This document shows, piece by piece, positions 50,388 through 58,863 of a DNA stretch of 64,000 nt. Source of the DNA: Lachnoanaerobaculum sp. ICM7 (GTDB lineage Bacteria; Bacillota; Clostridia; Lachnospirales; Lachnospiraceae). A program made the translations under genes and the position numbers. A model generated the notes under the pieces. The model made no database searches. It was given only the letters and a program-made list of their open reading frames with translations, and was not told the origin of the DNA. Position 1 is the first letter of the stretch. Every line of letters starts with the position of its first letter. The stretch is from NCBI RefSeq assembly GCF_000287675.1, contig NZ_ALJL01000036.1, positions 1-64,000 on the forward strand, written 5' to 3'.

Positions 50388-51140
50388 ATGAAAAAGAATT
50401 TGAAAAAGCTTATGATAGCGGCTGCGGCAGTATCGGTTTTGATGGGTTGTGCAAACAATGCAAAAACAAATGAGACTAAAGAAACGGTTGCGGAAAGTGT
50501 GGATGCAAAAGAAGCCGGTATGAGTATTGAAGCAAACACTGATATGCCGACAGATATGCCTTATTTGCCGGGAGCAGAAAACGGAAAGATAAAATCAATT
50601 TCAGATGATGTGATACGTATAGAGAGGATATCATATGTCGGAAATGAACCGGTAAGCAGTGAAAGTACAGCCGGTAAAGATGAACAGGAAGTTCCGGATG
50701 AAGTTGACCTTTTACTTGATAATTCGGGAATAAAGTTTGTAGATATATCTACAGGACTTGTAAGTGATGCACCGAAGGAAGGCGATACTATTTATGCATG
50801 GGTGGCGCCTGAGTATATGATGAGTTTGCCACCACAGGTAAATTCATATGTGGTACTGACCAATGTACCTGATAAATTACATATGCCTATGTATACAGAC
50901 AGTATCGAAGGATATGAGGAGTCTGACGGTAAAGTAAAGCTTAAAGATACTCTAAACAATGCCAAATGGAGTATTGACAATAAAGTAAAACCTGTACTTT
51001 CATCGACAGGTGAAGAAGTTGAGTTTTCAGATATCAAAAAAGGTGATAAAGTCCTCGTATGGTCTGATAACTTCATGCTTACAGGTGATAGTAAAGAAGC
51101 GCCTGAGATAAATGTAAGCAGAGTGGTAATATTAAGATAG
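50388..51140 (+). CDS. lipoprotein of the redox cluster, unknown function
   Basis: A 250-aa lipoprotein with lipobox VLMGC (Cys21), an acidic linker (about 25-75) and a compact domain with several beta-rich segments (GKIKSISDDVIRIERI, YAWVAPEYMMSLPPQVNSYVVL in parts, KGDKVLVWSDNFMLT). No family recognised. AAGGAG precedes the ATG. It lies 41 bp after the CXXC peptide on the same strand with no terminator between, so it is probably part of the same operon. No cysteine other than the lipidated one is visible. Confidence 0.75.
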   Translation: MKKNLKKLMIAAAAVSVLMGCANNAKTNETKETVAESVDAKEAGMSIEANTDMPTDMPYLPGAENGKIKSISDDVIRIERISYVGNEPVSSESTAGKDEQEVPDEVDLLLDNSGIKFVDISTGLVSDAPKEGDTIYAWVAPEYMMSLPPQVNSYVVLTNVPDKLHMPMYTDSIEGYEESDGKVKLKDTLNNAKWSIDNKVKPVLSSTGEEVEFSDIKKGDKVLVWSDNFMLTGDSKEAPEINVSRVVILR

Positions 51141-51151
51141 AATACTGAATT

Positions 51152-51186
51152 TCTTAACCTTAGCTTTACCTAAGTTATGGTATACT
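51152..51186 (+). promoter_or_regulatory. response-regulator-type direct repeat and extended -10 for the TlpA-like gene
   Basis: TCTTAACCTTAG (51152-51163) and CTTTACCTAAG (51164-51174) repeat with an 11-bp period, followed by ATGGTATACT: TG (51178-51179), one base, and -10 TATACT (51181-51186). No sigma -35 is present. The arrangement mirrors 48104-48136, which implies a common activator, most simply the regulator encoded next door. Confidence 0.7.
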
Positions 51187-51214
51187 ACCACAGTATTATA
51201 GATAAGGAGTAATT

Positions 51215-51808
51215 ATGAGGAAGAAAATATTGATTTTAGGTATGGCTCTTATGATGGCAGCCGGAATAAGTGCTTGTAATGCAAGCAGCAAGACTTCATC
51301 AAGTGAGGCCACAACTACAGAGTCAAAGCAGGCTGATGCCAAGGCGGAAGATTCCAAACAGGCTGAGTCCGATAAAGAAGATAAGAAGTTCCCTGAGTTC
51401 ACTGCAAAGACTGTTTCAGGAGAGGATATAAGCAGTGATTTATTTAAAGACAGCAAACTTACAGTTGTAAATGTATGGGGAAGCTGGTGCGGTCCATGTG
51501 TTCAGGAGATTCCTGAGTTGCAAAAACTCTATGAAAGCATGAAAGACGAAGATGTGAATGTAATCGGTCTTGCACAGGATGCCGGAACAGACTTGGATGC
51601 TGTTAAGGAAATAATTGATAAGAACAAAGTTACATATCAGAACATAGTTCCTGAAGGTGCTACTGAGGACTTTGTAATGAGTCTTATGGCTTTTCCTACA
51701 ACATTCTTTGTAGATTCTGACAGAAATATAGTAGGCGTAATACAGGGTGGCAGAAATCTTGAGGCATTTACAGCAGCCGTTGAGGGTGTGTTGGAAAAGC
51801 TTAAATAA
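51215..51808 (+). CDS. TlpA-like thioredoxin-fold lipoprotein
   Basis: A 197-aa lipoprotein (lipobox GISAC, Cys21) with a low-complexity Lys/Ser/Asp linker (about 24-57) and a thioredoxin-fold domain. The active site is WGSWCGPCVQEIPELQ with Cys92/Cys95, the conserved cis-Pro is in AFPTTFFVDSD, and the C-terminal helix ends in LEKLK. It acts outside the membrane as a thiol-disulfide reductant or oxidant, perhaps fed by the membrane 4Fe-4S protein and CXXC peptide. It has its own promoter with the shared operator. Confidence 0.9.
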   Translation: MRKKILILGMALMMAAGISACNASSKTSSSEATTTESKQADAKAEDSKQAESDKEDKKFPEFTAKTVSGEDISSDLFKDSKLTVVNVWGSWCGPCVQEIPELQKLYESMKDEDVNVIGLAQDAGTDLDAVKEIIDKNKVTYQNIVPEGATEDFVMSLMAFPTTFFVDSDRNIVGVIQGGRNLEAFTAAVEGVLEKLK

Positions 51809-51831
51809 TGTAGGGATTAAATATATAGGAT

Positions 51832-51887
51832 AACAGAGGAATGGGCATACTAGTCATTTATAGTATAGCCCATTCCTCTGTTTGTTT
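51832..51887. terminator. bidirectional terminator between TlpA and regulator genes
   Basis: AACAGAGGAATGGGC (51832-51846) pairs with 51868-51882; an inner ATACTA/TAGTAT extends the stem to about 21 bp. T-runs lie on both sides. The stop codon and last few codons of the convergent response regulator lie inside the stem. Confidence 0.88.
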
Positions 51888-52512
51888 TTATAACATCGCT
51901 TCCAAGTTTTTTTCTTATAGCCGCTATATGTACCTTTATAACACCTGAGGCGTCACTTGCATTCATATCTACATTGTGCTCAAGCAGTTCATCGGCAGAA
52001 ACCAAAGTATCCTTATGCAGACAAAGATACTCAAAAATAGCGTATTCCTTCGGAGTAAGAGCAATATTTTCACCGTCCTTTTGAACCTGCTTTTTATTTA
52101 CAAACAGTGTAATACCGTGAGAGTCAAGCTTTATACAGTCATTGTTTGCGCTGTATGAAGTACGAAGCAATGCTCTTATCCTTGCCTCCAGCTCTTTAAA
52201 GTGGAAGGGCTTTACCATATAGTCGTTTGCACCGAGGTCAAGTCCCAGAACCTTATCATTTAAAGTATCCCTTGCAGATAAAATAATGACCTTACAGTCA
52301 GGATTATCCTCTCTTATAACCTTTAAAACCTCAAGACCGTCAAGCTTCGGCATATTCAAATCAAGAACTATCAGATCGTACTCGGATTCAAAATATAGAC
52401 TCAGAGCCTCTTCGCCGTCCATAGCCGTATCCACATAATAGTTAAGTTTACGAAGTCCCTTTGCAAGTCCGTTTAAAATATCCTCTTCATCTTCACATAT
52501 TAAAAGTCGCAT
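51850..52512 (-). CDS. OmpR/PhoB-family response regulator
   Basis: A 220-aa regulator: receiver domain (1-115) with acidic Glu7/Asp8, phospho-acceptor Asp51 in LIVLDLNMPKLDG and Lys in NDYMVKPFHFKEL; winged-helix domain (about 125-220) with LTPKEYAIFEYLC, VIKVHIAAIRKKLG and TNRGMGYTI. ATG 52512 is chosen for GGGAG before it; the longer frame is AT-rich leader. It converges on the redox cluster and is probably the partner of the kinase at 49100. It likely binds the 11-bp direct repeats at 48104 and 51152. Confidence 0.9.
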   Translation of the reverse strand: MRLLICEDEEDILNGLAKGLRKLNYYVDTAMDGEEALSLYFESEYDLIVLDLNMPKLDGLEVLKVIREDNPDCKVIILSARDTLNDKVLGLDLGANDYMVKPFHFKELEARIRALLRTSYSANNDCIKLDSHGITLFVNKKQVQKDGENIALTPKEYAIFEYLCLHKDTLVSADELLEHNVDMNASDASGVIKVHIAAIRKKLGSDVIKTNRGMGYTIND

Positions 52513-52846
52513 ATAATCTCCCTGAAATATTGATAAGTATAAAGATACAATGAAATTACACGAATGGCAATATAGGAAAAGTGAATAAATACACAAATTT
52601 TATGAATGAAAAGAATCAAAACATTCATTTATAGAATAAAAACACTGCTGTTTATTAATGGAAGAACGTCTATTGAAAAGCAGACTGAAAGTAGAGAACA
52701 AAGTTTTAACAAAGTTGACAAAATTCTTAATATGTCTTTAAGTAATCTTAATTTTTTCGTTGAATAAATAATATTCGGTTGTATAATAGTATAAAGAAAA
52801 AGTTCTTTTTAAAAGAAAATAAACATATATGAAAGGAAATAACCGA
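52513..52846. promoter_or_regulatory. divergent control region of the regulator and polysaccharide operon
   Basis: A gene-free 334-bp stretch. For the rightward operon, -35 TTGAAT (52760-52765), 16 bp, -10 TATAAT (52782-52787). Just upstream (about 52730-52756) TTAA tetrads recur at 11- and 10-bp steps, preceded by TTTAACAAAGTTGACAAAA, resembling a response-regulator site. Leftward, TTGCCA with a 17-bp spacer to TATCTT could serve the regulator gene. Nothing else is recognisable. Confidence 0.6.
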
Positions 52847-53539
52847 TTGATTGACATTCATGCCCACATAGTTTTCGGTGTGGATGACGGAGCAAGAAAT
52901 CCTGACGAGTCTCTTAAACTTATAGATATGGCAGTTAGTCAAGGTATAGAGAAAATAATAGCAACGCCACATAACATGCCGAACCTAAGACCCGAGGAGA
53001 TAGTTGAAAAAATAAATGTATTAAACACAAAACTGAAAGAAGAAAATATCAAATGTGATATTTATACTGGACAGGAGATATTTTATTCAAAAGACACTAT
53101 AGAGTCATTGAAAAAGAAAAAGTATCTGACACTGGCAGGCAGCAATTATGTTCTGGTGGAATTTGATCCCGGAGTAAGTTTCAATTACTTGAAGATGGCA
53201 ACAAGAGATATAATCTTTGGCGGCTTTATTCCGGTATTTGCTCATGTTGAGCGGTATTCATGTTTAAGAAAGAATAAGAGACTTGAAGAAATAAAAACCT
53301 TAGGTGCATTGTTTCAAATGAACTACAGCAGTTTGAACGGTGGAATTTTCAATATGAATACACTTTGGTGTAAGAAGAAGATAAAGGAAGGTAATATTTC
53401 CTTTATGGCTACAGATATGCATAGAATTGACTTAAGGAAACCTGAAATCACAAAAGCATTATCATGGATTTCAAAGAATGCGGAAAAGTATCTGATAGAA
53501 ATGACATATGAAAATGCAAACGTAATATTACAGAAATAG
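52847..53539 (+). CDS. cpsB: PHP-type protein-tyrosine phosphatase CpsB/YwqE
   Basis: A manganese-dependent phosphatase that dephosphorylates the CpsD kinase in capsule regulation. In the 230-aa protein the PHP metal motifs are visible: IDIHAHIVFGVDDGAR (2-17), ATPHNMPN (about 40-47), GQEIFY, FAHVERYS (about 132-139) and TDMHR (about 196). I prefer TTG 52847 with AAAGGA 9 nt upstream, giving the family's MIDIH start; an ATG at 52829 (MKGNNRL) has no ribosome site. First gene of the polysaccharide operon. Confidence 0.9.
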   Translation: MIDIHAHIVFGVDDGARNPDESLKLIDMAVSQGIEKIIATPHNMPNLRPEEIVEKINVLNTKLKEENIKCDIYTGQEIFYSKDTIESLKKKKYLTLAGSNYVLVEFDPGVSFNYLKMATRDIIFGGFIPVFAHVERYSCLRKNKRLEEIKTLGALFQMNYSSLNGGIFNMNTLWCKKKIKEGNISFMATDMHRIDLRKPEITKALSWISKNAEKYLIEMTYENANVILQK

Positions 53540-53565
53540 AATGGAGTAGATAAATGGAGGAAAGA

Positions 53566-54246
53566 ATGACAAATGAAGAGACAGAAATAGATCTGCTCGA
53601 ACTTATCTTTGTATTAAAAGAAAAATGGTGGATGATTTTATCGGCAGGAATACTGGGGTTTGTATTAGCGACGGTTTTCAGCATATTTTTTATCACACCG
53701 CAGTATCAGTCCACATCACAGATGTATGTCTTGTCAAAAGAGACAACATTGAACTCTTTGGCAGATCTTCAAATAGGAAGTCAGCTTACAAAAGACTATA
53801 AGATCATGATACAGAGCAGACCTGTACTTGAAGAGGTTATAGAAAAACTCGGGCTTAATATTAATTATAAGCAGCTGAGAAAAAAGCTGAAAGTGGATAA
53901 TCCTTTGGATACAAGAATATTGTCACTGACGGTGACTGATCCCAATCCTGAAAATGCAAAGGAAATTGTAAATCAGATAGCACTTTCATCATCAAAATAT
54001 ATAGGCGATTTGATGGAGGTGGTTCCTCCAAAAATAATAGAGCTTGGAATAGCACCGGAAGAAAAATCGGGACCAAGCATAAAGAAAAATGCCATGATGG
54101 GAGCAATCTTGGGAATATTTCTGATTTCGGGAATAATAGTAGCGATAGAACTTCTGGATGACAGTGTAAAGAGCGAGGAAGACCTGGAAAAGAATCTGAA
54201 ACTCACAATACTTGCAAGCTTACCGGAATACAAAAAGAATAAATAA
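53566..54246 (+). CDS. cpsC: capsular polysaccharide chain-length/activator protein (Wzz/CpsC)
   Basis: A 226-aa membrane protein: N-terminal ETEIDLLELIFVLKEKWWMIL leading into TM1 (about 25-48), an external domain (about 50-170) and TM2 (about 178-198) with a short cytosolic tail. It is the activator partner of the CpsD tyrosine kinase and influences polymer length. ATG 53566 is preferred, since GGAGGAAAG lies just upstream and contains the alternative ATG. The usual Pro-rich segment before TM2 appears as GIAPEEKSGPSIKK. Confidence 0.9.
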   Translation: MTNEETEIDLLELIFVLKEKWWMILSAGILGFVLATVFSIFFITPQYQSTSQMYVLSKETTLNSLADLQIGSQLTKDYKIMIQSRPVLEEVIEKLGLNINYKQLRKKLKVDNPLDTRILSLTVTDPNPENAKEIVNQIALSSSKYIGDLMEVVPPKIIELGIAPEEKSGPSIKKNAMMGAILGIFLISGIIVAIELLDDSVKSEEDLEKNLKLTILASLPEYKKNK

Positions 54247-54262
54247 CTTGAGAGGGGGAGAC

Positions 54263-54943
54263 ATGGAAATATTATTCAATCTTGAAGGAATGGACAAAGG
54301 CTTTTTATATGACGAGTCCATGCGAATGCTAAGAACCAATCTTCAATTCTCAGGTTCAAATATCAAAGTTGTACTTTTTACAAGTTCAATACAGGGTGAG
54401 GGAAAGTCGGAGACAAGCTTTCAGCTGGCAATGAGCCTGGCACAAATAGATAAGAAGATATTGTATATCGATGCGGATATGAGAAAGTCAGTACTGACCA
54501 CAAGGTATCAGATAAAAGAAAGTGTTGAAGGACTGAGTCAGTTTTTAAGCGGAATGAATACCGCAGATATAATTTATACAACGAATATTCAAAATCTTGA
54601 TGTGGTGTTTGCAGGGCCTTATGCACCGAATCCTGCAGAGCTGTTGTATGAGCCGAGACTTGATGAATTTATAAAAGCACAGAGAGAAGCCTATGACTAC
54701 ATAATAATAGATACTCCGCCACTTACAAATATTGTGGATGCGGCAATTATCGGAAGATGTGTTGACGGTGCGGTGATAGTGGTAAAAAGCTCCACAGTCA
54801 GTCAAAGGATGGTAAAAAAAGTAAAGGATCAGCTTGAAAAAGTAAACTGCAGGATATTAGGTGCTGTTCTTAACGGACTGGAGATGAAAAAAAGCAGCTA
54901 TCATTATAAATACTACGGCGATTACTACAGTTATAAAAAATGA
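54263..54943 (+). CDS. cpsD: CpsD/BY-kinase tyrosine autokinase
   Basis: A bacterial tyrosine kinase that couples to CpsC. The 226-aa protein has Walker A SSIQGEGKSETSFQLAM (about 40-56), Walker A' YIDADMRKS (about 70-78), Walker B IIIDTPPLTN (about 147-156) and a C-terminal tyrosine cluster (YHYKYYGDYYSYKK) for autophosphorylation. GGGGGAG precedes ATG 54263. Overlaps the LCP gene by ATGA. Confidence 0.93.
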   Translation: MEILFNLEGMDKGFLYDESMRMLRTNLQFSGSNIKVVLFTSSIQGEGKSETSFQLAMSLAQIDKKILYIDADMRKSVLTTRYQIKESVEGLSQFLSGMNTADIIYTTNIQNLDVVFAGPYAPNPAELLYEPRLDEFIKAQREAYDYIIIDTPPLTNIVDAAIIGRCVDGAVIVVKSSTVSQRMVKKVKDQLEKVNCRILGAVLNGLEMKKSSYHYKYYGDYYSYKK

Positions 54944-55938
54944 AAACACATATAAAGAAAAAAACAGTCGGGTTTTGTGTGTTGCTTTTACTTGCAGTAA
55001 CAATTACAGCTATAAATATATGGCAAAACAACAGGTACAGGGCGATAGCCACTACATTGACAAATAAAGCCGATGTAGCTTCAGGTACCGGGCATATAAG
55101 TTTTAAAGGTAAAAATTACAGACGGAAAAGCTATGTAAAGGCAATACTTGTACTGGGAATAGATTCAAATGTAGATATGTACTATATACAGGATGCAGGT
55201 TCAGGCGGACAGGCTGACGGTATAGGACTTATAGCATGGGACACAAACAGTAATAAATTAAATATGATAATCATACCGAGAGATACTATGACGGAAATTC
55301 CGGTTACAGATGTAAATGGAGATATCGTAGGAAAGACTTTGCAACATATTACAATGGCATATGCATTTGGAGACGGAAATGAAATAAGCTCGGAGTTTAT
55401 GAAAGAATCTGTAAGCGATCTTTTTGGAGGATTATATATAGATCAATACTTTGCCATGAATACGGTTGCAATAAAAACAATCAATGATGCAATAGGCGGA
55501 GTTGATGTGGTAATACCTTATGAAGGTATGGAAGCAGCTGATCCTTCTTTTATAAAAGGGGCAAAGGTTAATCTGAAAGGAGATTTGGCTGAAAAGTTTT
55601 TGAGATATAGAGATACAAACAAAGATTTTTCGGCAATGACCAGAATAGAGGCACACAAAGTATACATTGAAGCATATCAAAATAAACTTAAAAAATATAA
55701 TGGAGATTCACTTATAGAAAATATATTGAGAGATATCGACCCGTATTGTTATACAGATATGCAAAAAGATATGATTTTAAAACTTGGTGCCTGTGCCATG
55801 GCGGATGACGACTTCAATGAAGACAGATTTTATGTGCTTGAGGGTGAAAATAAGAAAACAGGGCTTTATGACGAGTTTTATGCAGACCGTGAAAAAGCAA
55901 TGAATAAAATTATTGAACTGTTTTATACAGAGGAATGA
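54940..55938 (+). CDS. LytR-CpsA-Psr (LCP) family protein
   Basis: Probably attaches the polysaccharide from its lipid carrier to the cell wall. The 332-aa protein has one N-terminal membrane anchor (about 8-28) and an external LCP domain (about 60-245) with ILVLGIDSN, ADGIGLIAWDTNSNKLNMIIIPRDTM (in parts, conserved Asp and Arg), the mid-domain GGVDVVIPYE and KGDLAEKFLRYRDTNKDFS with the conserved arginines. The extra C-terminal region (about 245-332) is unassigned. Placed directly after cpsD, as in many capsule loci. Confidence 0.88.
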   Translation: MKTHIKKKTVGFCVLLLLAVTITAINIWQNNRYRAIATTLTNKADVASGTGHISFKGKNYRRKSYVKAILVLGIDSNVDMYYIQDAGSGGQADGIGLIAWDTNSNKLNMIIIPRDTMTEIPVTDVNGDIVGKTLQHITMAYAFGDGNEISSEFMKESVSDLFGGLYIDQYFAMNTVAIKTINDAIGGVDVVIPYEGMEAADPSFIKGAKVNLKGDLAEKFLRYRDTNKDFSAMTRIEAHKVYIEAYQNKLKKYNGDSLIENILRDIDPYCYTDMQKDMILKLGACAMADDDFNEDRFYVLEGENKKTGLYDEFYADREKAMNKIIELFYTEE

Positions 55939-55954
55939 AGAAAGGGATAGAGAT

Positions 55955-56677
55955 ATGAAGAAAAAAGGTATAGCAGTGTTGGCATGCATATTGGCTGTTT
56001 CAATGGCAGGCGGAGCATTCGGCGCTTCCAGTATACAAGGAGGAAGCGGATCAAGTTCAGGTAGCCACAGAAGAGGCGGCGGCGGCGGAGGTGGTGGCGG
56101 CGGCAGCCACAGAAGAAGCGGCGGCGGAAGTTCAGGCGGAAGCGGAGGCGGCGGAGGCGGCAGCGTTCGCAGAGGAGTAACAGGTTCATATTCAAGCTCG
56201 AGCACAAGTACTCAAACAAACAATCAGACAAATACTCAAAGCTCGGCAACAAATACACAGGTAGCATCTACCGCAATTCGTTTTGTAGCTGCACTTGAGA
56301 ACGGTCATGCCACAACACCTGCAGCAGGAAGCGAAACCACAGGACTTCCTGAAAAAACAGTCGCAAGTATAAACAGCTTGAACCAAGGCGGAAATATAAA
56401 TGATGCAACAGCTTTAAAAGACTATGCGGAATATAAAGCTTTGGATAAAACTATTGCGATACTTACTACAGATGCAAACGGCAAGATTGCCGATGTTCAG
56501 ACAAAAGTAACTATATATGTACCCAACATAGTGGAGGGTAAGGACATAAAGGTACTTGCCTATGCCAATATTACAGGTACATGGTCACCTGTACAGGTAA
56601 TAGGAATAAATTATCAGGCAAAGACTATAGATGTTTTGCTGAACGGCTCATCAACAGTTTGCGTGATTTACAAATAA
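55955..56677 (+). CDS. glycine-rich secreted protein in the polysaccharide operon
   Basis: A 240-aa protein: signal peptide (MKKKGIAVLACILAVSMAGG, cleavage likely near AFGA), then a Gly/Ser/Arg low-complexity tract (about 28-75) with poly-Gly blocks separated by SHRR and VRR, a Ser/Thr/Gln/Asn-rich spacer (about 80-105) and a globular C-terminal domain (about 110-240, AIRFVAALENGH, TKVTIYVPNIVEG). The tract raises local G+C sharply. Start MKKKG at 55955 is set by the signal peptide. No family recognised. A structural or adhesive partner of the exopolysaccharide is a guess. Confidence 0.75.
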   Translation: MKKKGIAVLACILAVSMAGGAFGASSIQGGSGSSSGSHRRGGGGGGGGGGSHRRSGGGSSGGSGGGGGGSVRRGVTGSYSSSSTSTQTNNQTNTQSSATNTQVASTAIRFVAALENGHATTPAAGSETTGLPEKTVASINSLNQGGNINDATALKDYAEYKALDKTIAILTTDANGKIADVQTKVTIYVPNIVEGKDIKVLAYANITGTWSPVQVIGINYQAKTIDVLLNGSSTVCVIYK

Positions 56678-56707
56678 AAAATTTTAAAATTGAGGCAATG
56701 GGGAAAA

Positions 56708-58759
56708 ATGCAAGAACATGACGTTAAACTAAAATACTTACATGGTGCGGCTGTAATGCTGGCTATCTATGATATGATTGCGGTAAATTTGTCATATCTT
56801 ATAGGACTATGGCTACGCTTTGATTTACAATTTTCACATATTGAGGGTAAATATATATTGGCGTGGTCAAAATTTGTTCCGATATATACCCTCATAACCT
56901 TGATAACTTTTATTGCTTTGAAGCTATACAGAAGCATTTGGCAGTTTGCAAGCTATACGGAATTAAAGCATGTAATGTATGCAAGCATTATAACAGGATT
57001 TTTACATACTTTACTTATTACATTGATGTTTGAAAGAATGCCGATAGCTTATTATCTGTTTGGAATATTGATACAATTTTTGGCAGTTCTTGGAAGTCGC
57101 TTTTCCTATAGATTTGTGCTTTTACTTCGTTCAGACAGAGAAAATGTCAGAAAATCACAAAAAGATATGTCAAGAGTGATGATAGTAGGTGCGGGAAATG
57201 CGGGAAGATTGCTTTTAAGAGATATCAAAAGATCGGTTGACTATAATGACAGCGTGATTTGCTTTATAGATGATGACAAGTCAAAATGGGGAAGAACGGT
57301 TGACAATATACCGATAGTAGGCGGAAGAAACCGAATACTTGATAATGTAGTGCATTACAGAATAGATAAAATATACGTGGCAATACCCGGAAGCAGTCCT
57401 GAGGAACTTAGTAAGATATTAAATATCTGCAAGGAATCAGGATGTATACTGAAAAATTTACCCGGAATGTGTCAGCTTGCAAACGGTAAAGTTGCCGTTA
57501 AAGATCTAAAGGACGTTAATATTGAAGACTTACTTGGAAGAGCGCCTATAAAAGTGGATCTTGATGAGATATTCAACTATCTAAACGGTAAGACTATCAT
57601 GGTAACAGGCGGAGGAGGTTCTATAGGAAGTGAGCTTTGCAGGCAGATTGCTGCGCACTCACCAAAGCATCTTATAATATTTGATATTTATGAGAACAAT
57701 GCTTATGAGATTGAGCAGGAACTGTTGATGAACTATCCGAAGCTGAATCTCGATACAATAATAGGATCTGTGAGAGATTTAAAGAAGCTTGAACAGGTAT
57801 TTGCAACATTCAAACCTGATGTGGTATATCATGCGGCGGCACACAAGCATGTTCCGCTTATGGAAGACAGCCCTTGTGAGGCTATAAAAAACAATGTAAT
57901 GGGAACATACAATACTGCACTTGCGGCATTACATTACGGATGTAAAAGATTTGTACTTATCTCAACAGATAAGGCGGTAAATCCCACAAATGTAATGGGA
58001 GCCAGCAAAAGAATGTGTGAAATGATTATCCAGACATTTGCAAGGAAAGTAAAGGAAGGAAGAGCAGGTGAGCTTAGACCTATACAGGTGCAAAAGGATA
58101 ACAGAATTATCGGTATGGAAGAGTATTATAGTGCTGTAGAAAATCCCACTACAGAGTTTGCGGCTGTCAGATTCGGAAATGTGCTTGGAAGCAACGGTTC
58201 CGTAATACCTAAGTTTAAAAAGCAGATAGAAGCCGGAGGTCCTGTCACAGTCACACATCCCGATATTATCAGATATTTTATGACAATCTCGGAGGCTGTA
58301 TCTTTGGTACTGCAGGCAGGAAACTATGCAAAAGGCGGTGAGATATTTGTCCTTGATATGGGTACACCTATAAAGATAGACACAATGGCAAGAAATCTTA
58401 TAAGACTCTCAGGACTGCGCCCCGATATAGATATCAAGATAGAATACTCAGGGCTTCGTCCGGGTGAGAAACTCTTTGAAGAGAGACTTATGTCCGAGGA
58501 AGGCCTCGAGACTACACCGAATAAACTGATAAGTATAGGTAAGCCTATTGATTTTAATGAAGATAAGTTTTTAAAACAGCTTAAGTTATTATCCGTATAT
58601 ATGGGAGAGAACAACGGAAATATCCGTGAACATATAAAGGAGATAGTGACAACATATCATATAGCGCAAGTCGACAGCATAAATAGTGAATTATTTGATA
58701 ACAAAAATGAAATTGCAAACGGATTACATCATGAAGACTTACCACAGGCAGCAAATTGA
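56708..58759 (+). CDS. membrane nucleotide-sugar 4,6-dehydratase (CapD/PglF family)
   Basis: A 683-aa enzyme of the UDP-GlcNAc 4,6-dehydratase group: four N-terminal helices (about 10-125), a first Rossmann domain (VGAGNAGRLLLRDIK, about 161-175) and the catalytic extended-SDR domain with VTGGGGSIGSELCRQIAAH (about 299-317), AAAHKHVPLMED (about 376-387) and MGASKRMCEMI (about 430-440). This family's first step makes UDP-4-keto-6-deoxy sugars for bacillosamine-type or fucosamine products. ATG 56708 is preferred for GGGG 6 nt upstream. A terminator follows, ending the conserved part of the locus. Confidence 0.9.
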   Translation: MQEHDVKLKYLHGAAVMLAIYDMIAVNLSYLIGLWLRFDLQFSHIEGKYILAWSKFVPIYTLITLITFIALKLYRSIWQFASYTELKHVMYASIITGFLHTLLITLMFERMPIAYYLFGILIQFLAVLGSRFSYRFVLLLRSDRENVRKSQKDMSRVMIVGAGNAGRLLLRDIKRSVDYNDSVICFIDDDKSKWGRTVDNIPIVGGRNRILDNVVHYRIDKIYVAIPGSSPEELSKILNICKESGCILKNLPGMCQLANGKVAVKDLKDVNIEDLLGRAPIKVDLDEIFNYLNGKTIMVTGGGGSIGSELCRQIAAHSPKHLIIFDIYENNAYEIEQELLMNYPKLNLDTIIGSVRDLKKLEQVFATFKPDVVYHAAAHKHVPLMEDSPCEAIKNNVMGTYNTALAALHYGCKRFVLISTDKAVNPTNVMGASKRMCEMIIQTFARKVKEGRAGELRPIQVQKDNRIIGMEEYYSAVENPTTEFAAVRFGNVLGSNGSVIPKFKKQIEAGGPVTVTHPDIIRYFMTISEAVSLVLQAGNYAKGGEIFVLDMGTPIKIDTMARNLIRLSGLRPDIDIKIEYSGLRPGEKLFEERLMSEEGLETTPNKLISIGKPIDFNEDKFLKQLKLLSVYMGENNGNIREHIKEIVTTYHIAQVDSINSELFDNKNEIANGLHHEDLPQAAN

Positions 58760-58771
58760 TTTTATTAACTT

Positions 58772-58807
58772 AAAAAGCTTACAGGAGCAGTCTTGTAGGC
58801 TTTTTTC
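58772..58807 (+). terminator. Rho-independent terminator after the dehydratase gene
   Basis: AGCTTACA (58776-58783) pairs with TGTAGGCT (58794-58801), one wobble, then a T-run to 58806. It separates the conserved cps genes from the following sugar and transferase genes. Confidence 0.85.
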
Positions 58808-58863
58808 TTTGTATAGAGTTTATTGGTTATCATGAGTATATATGATCAAAAAAGAGAGGGAAG

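Noticed and set aside
55777-56205. Antisense proline-rich open frame
   Set aside because: It is the complement of the poly-glycine coding tract; GGC/GGA repeats read as proline on the other strand.
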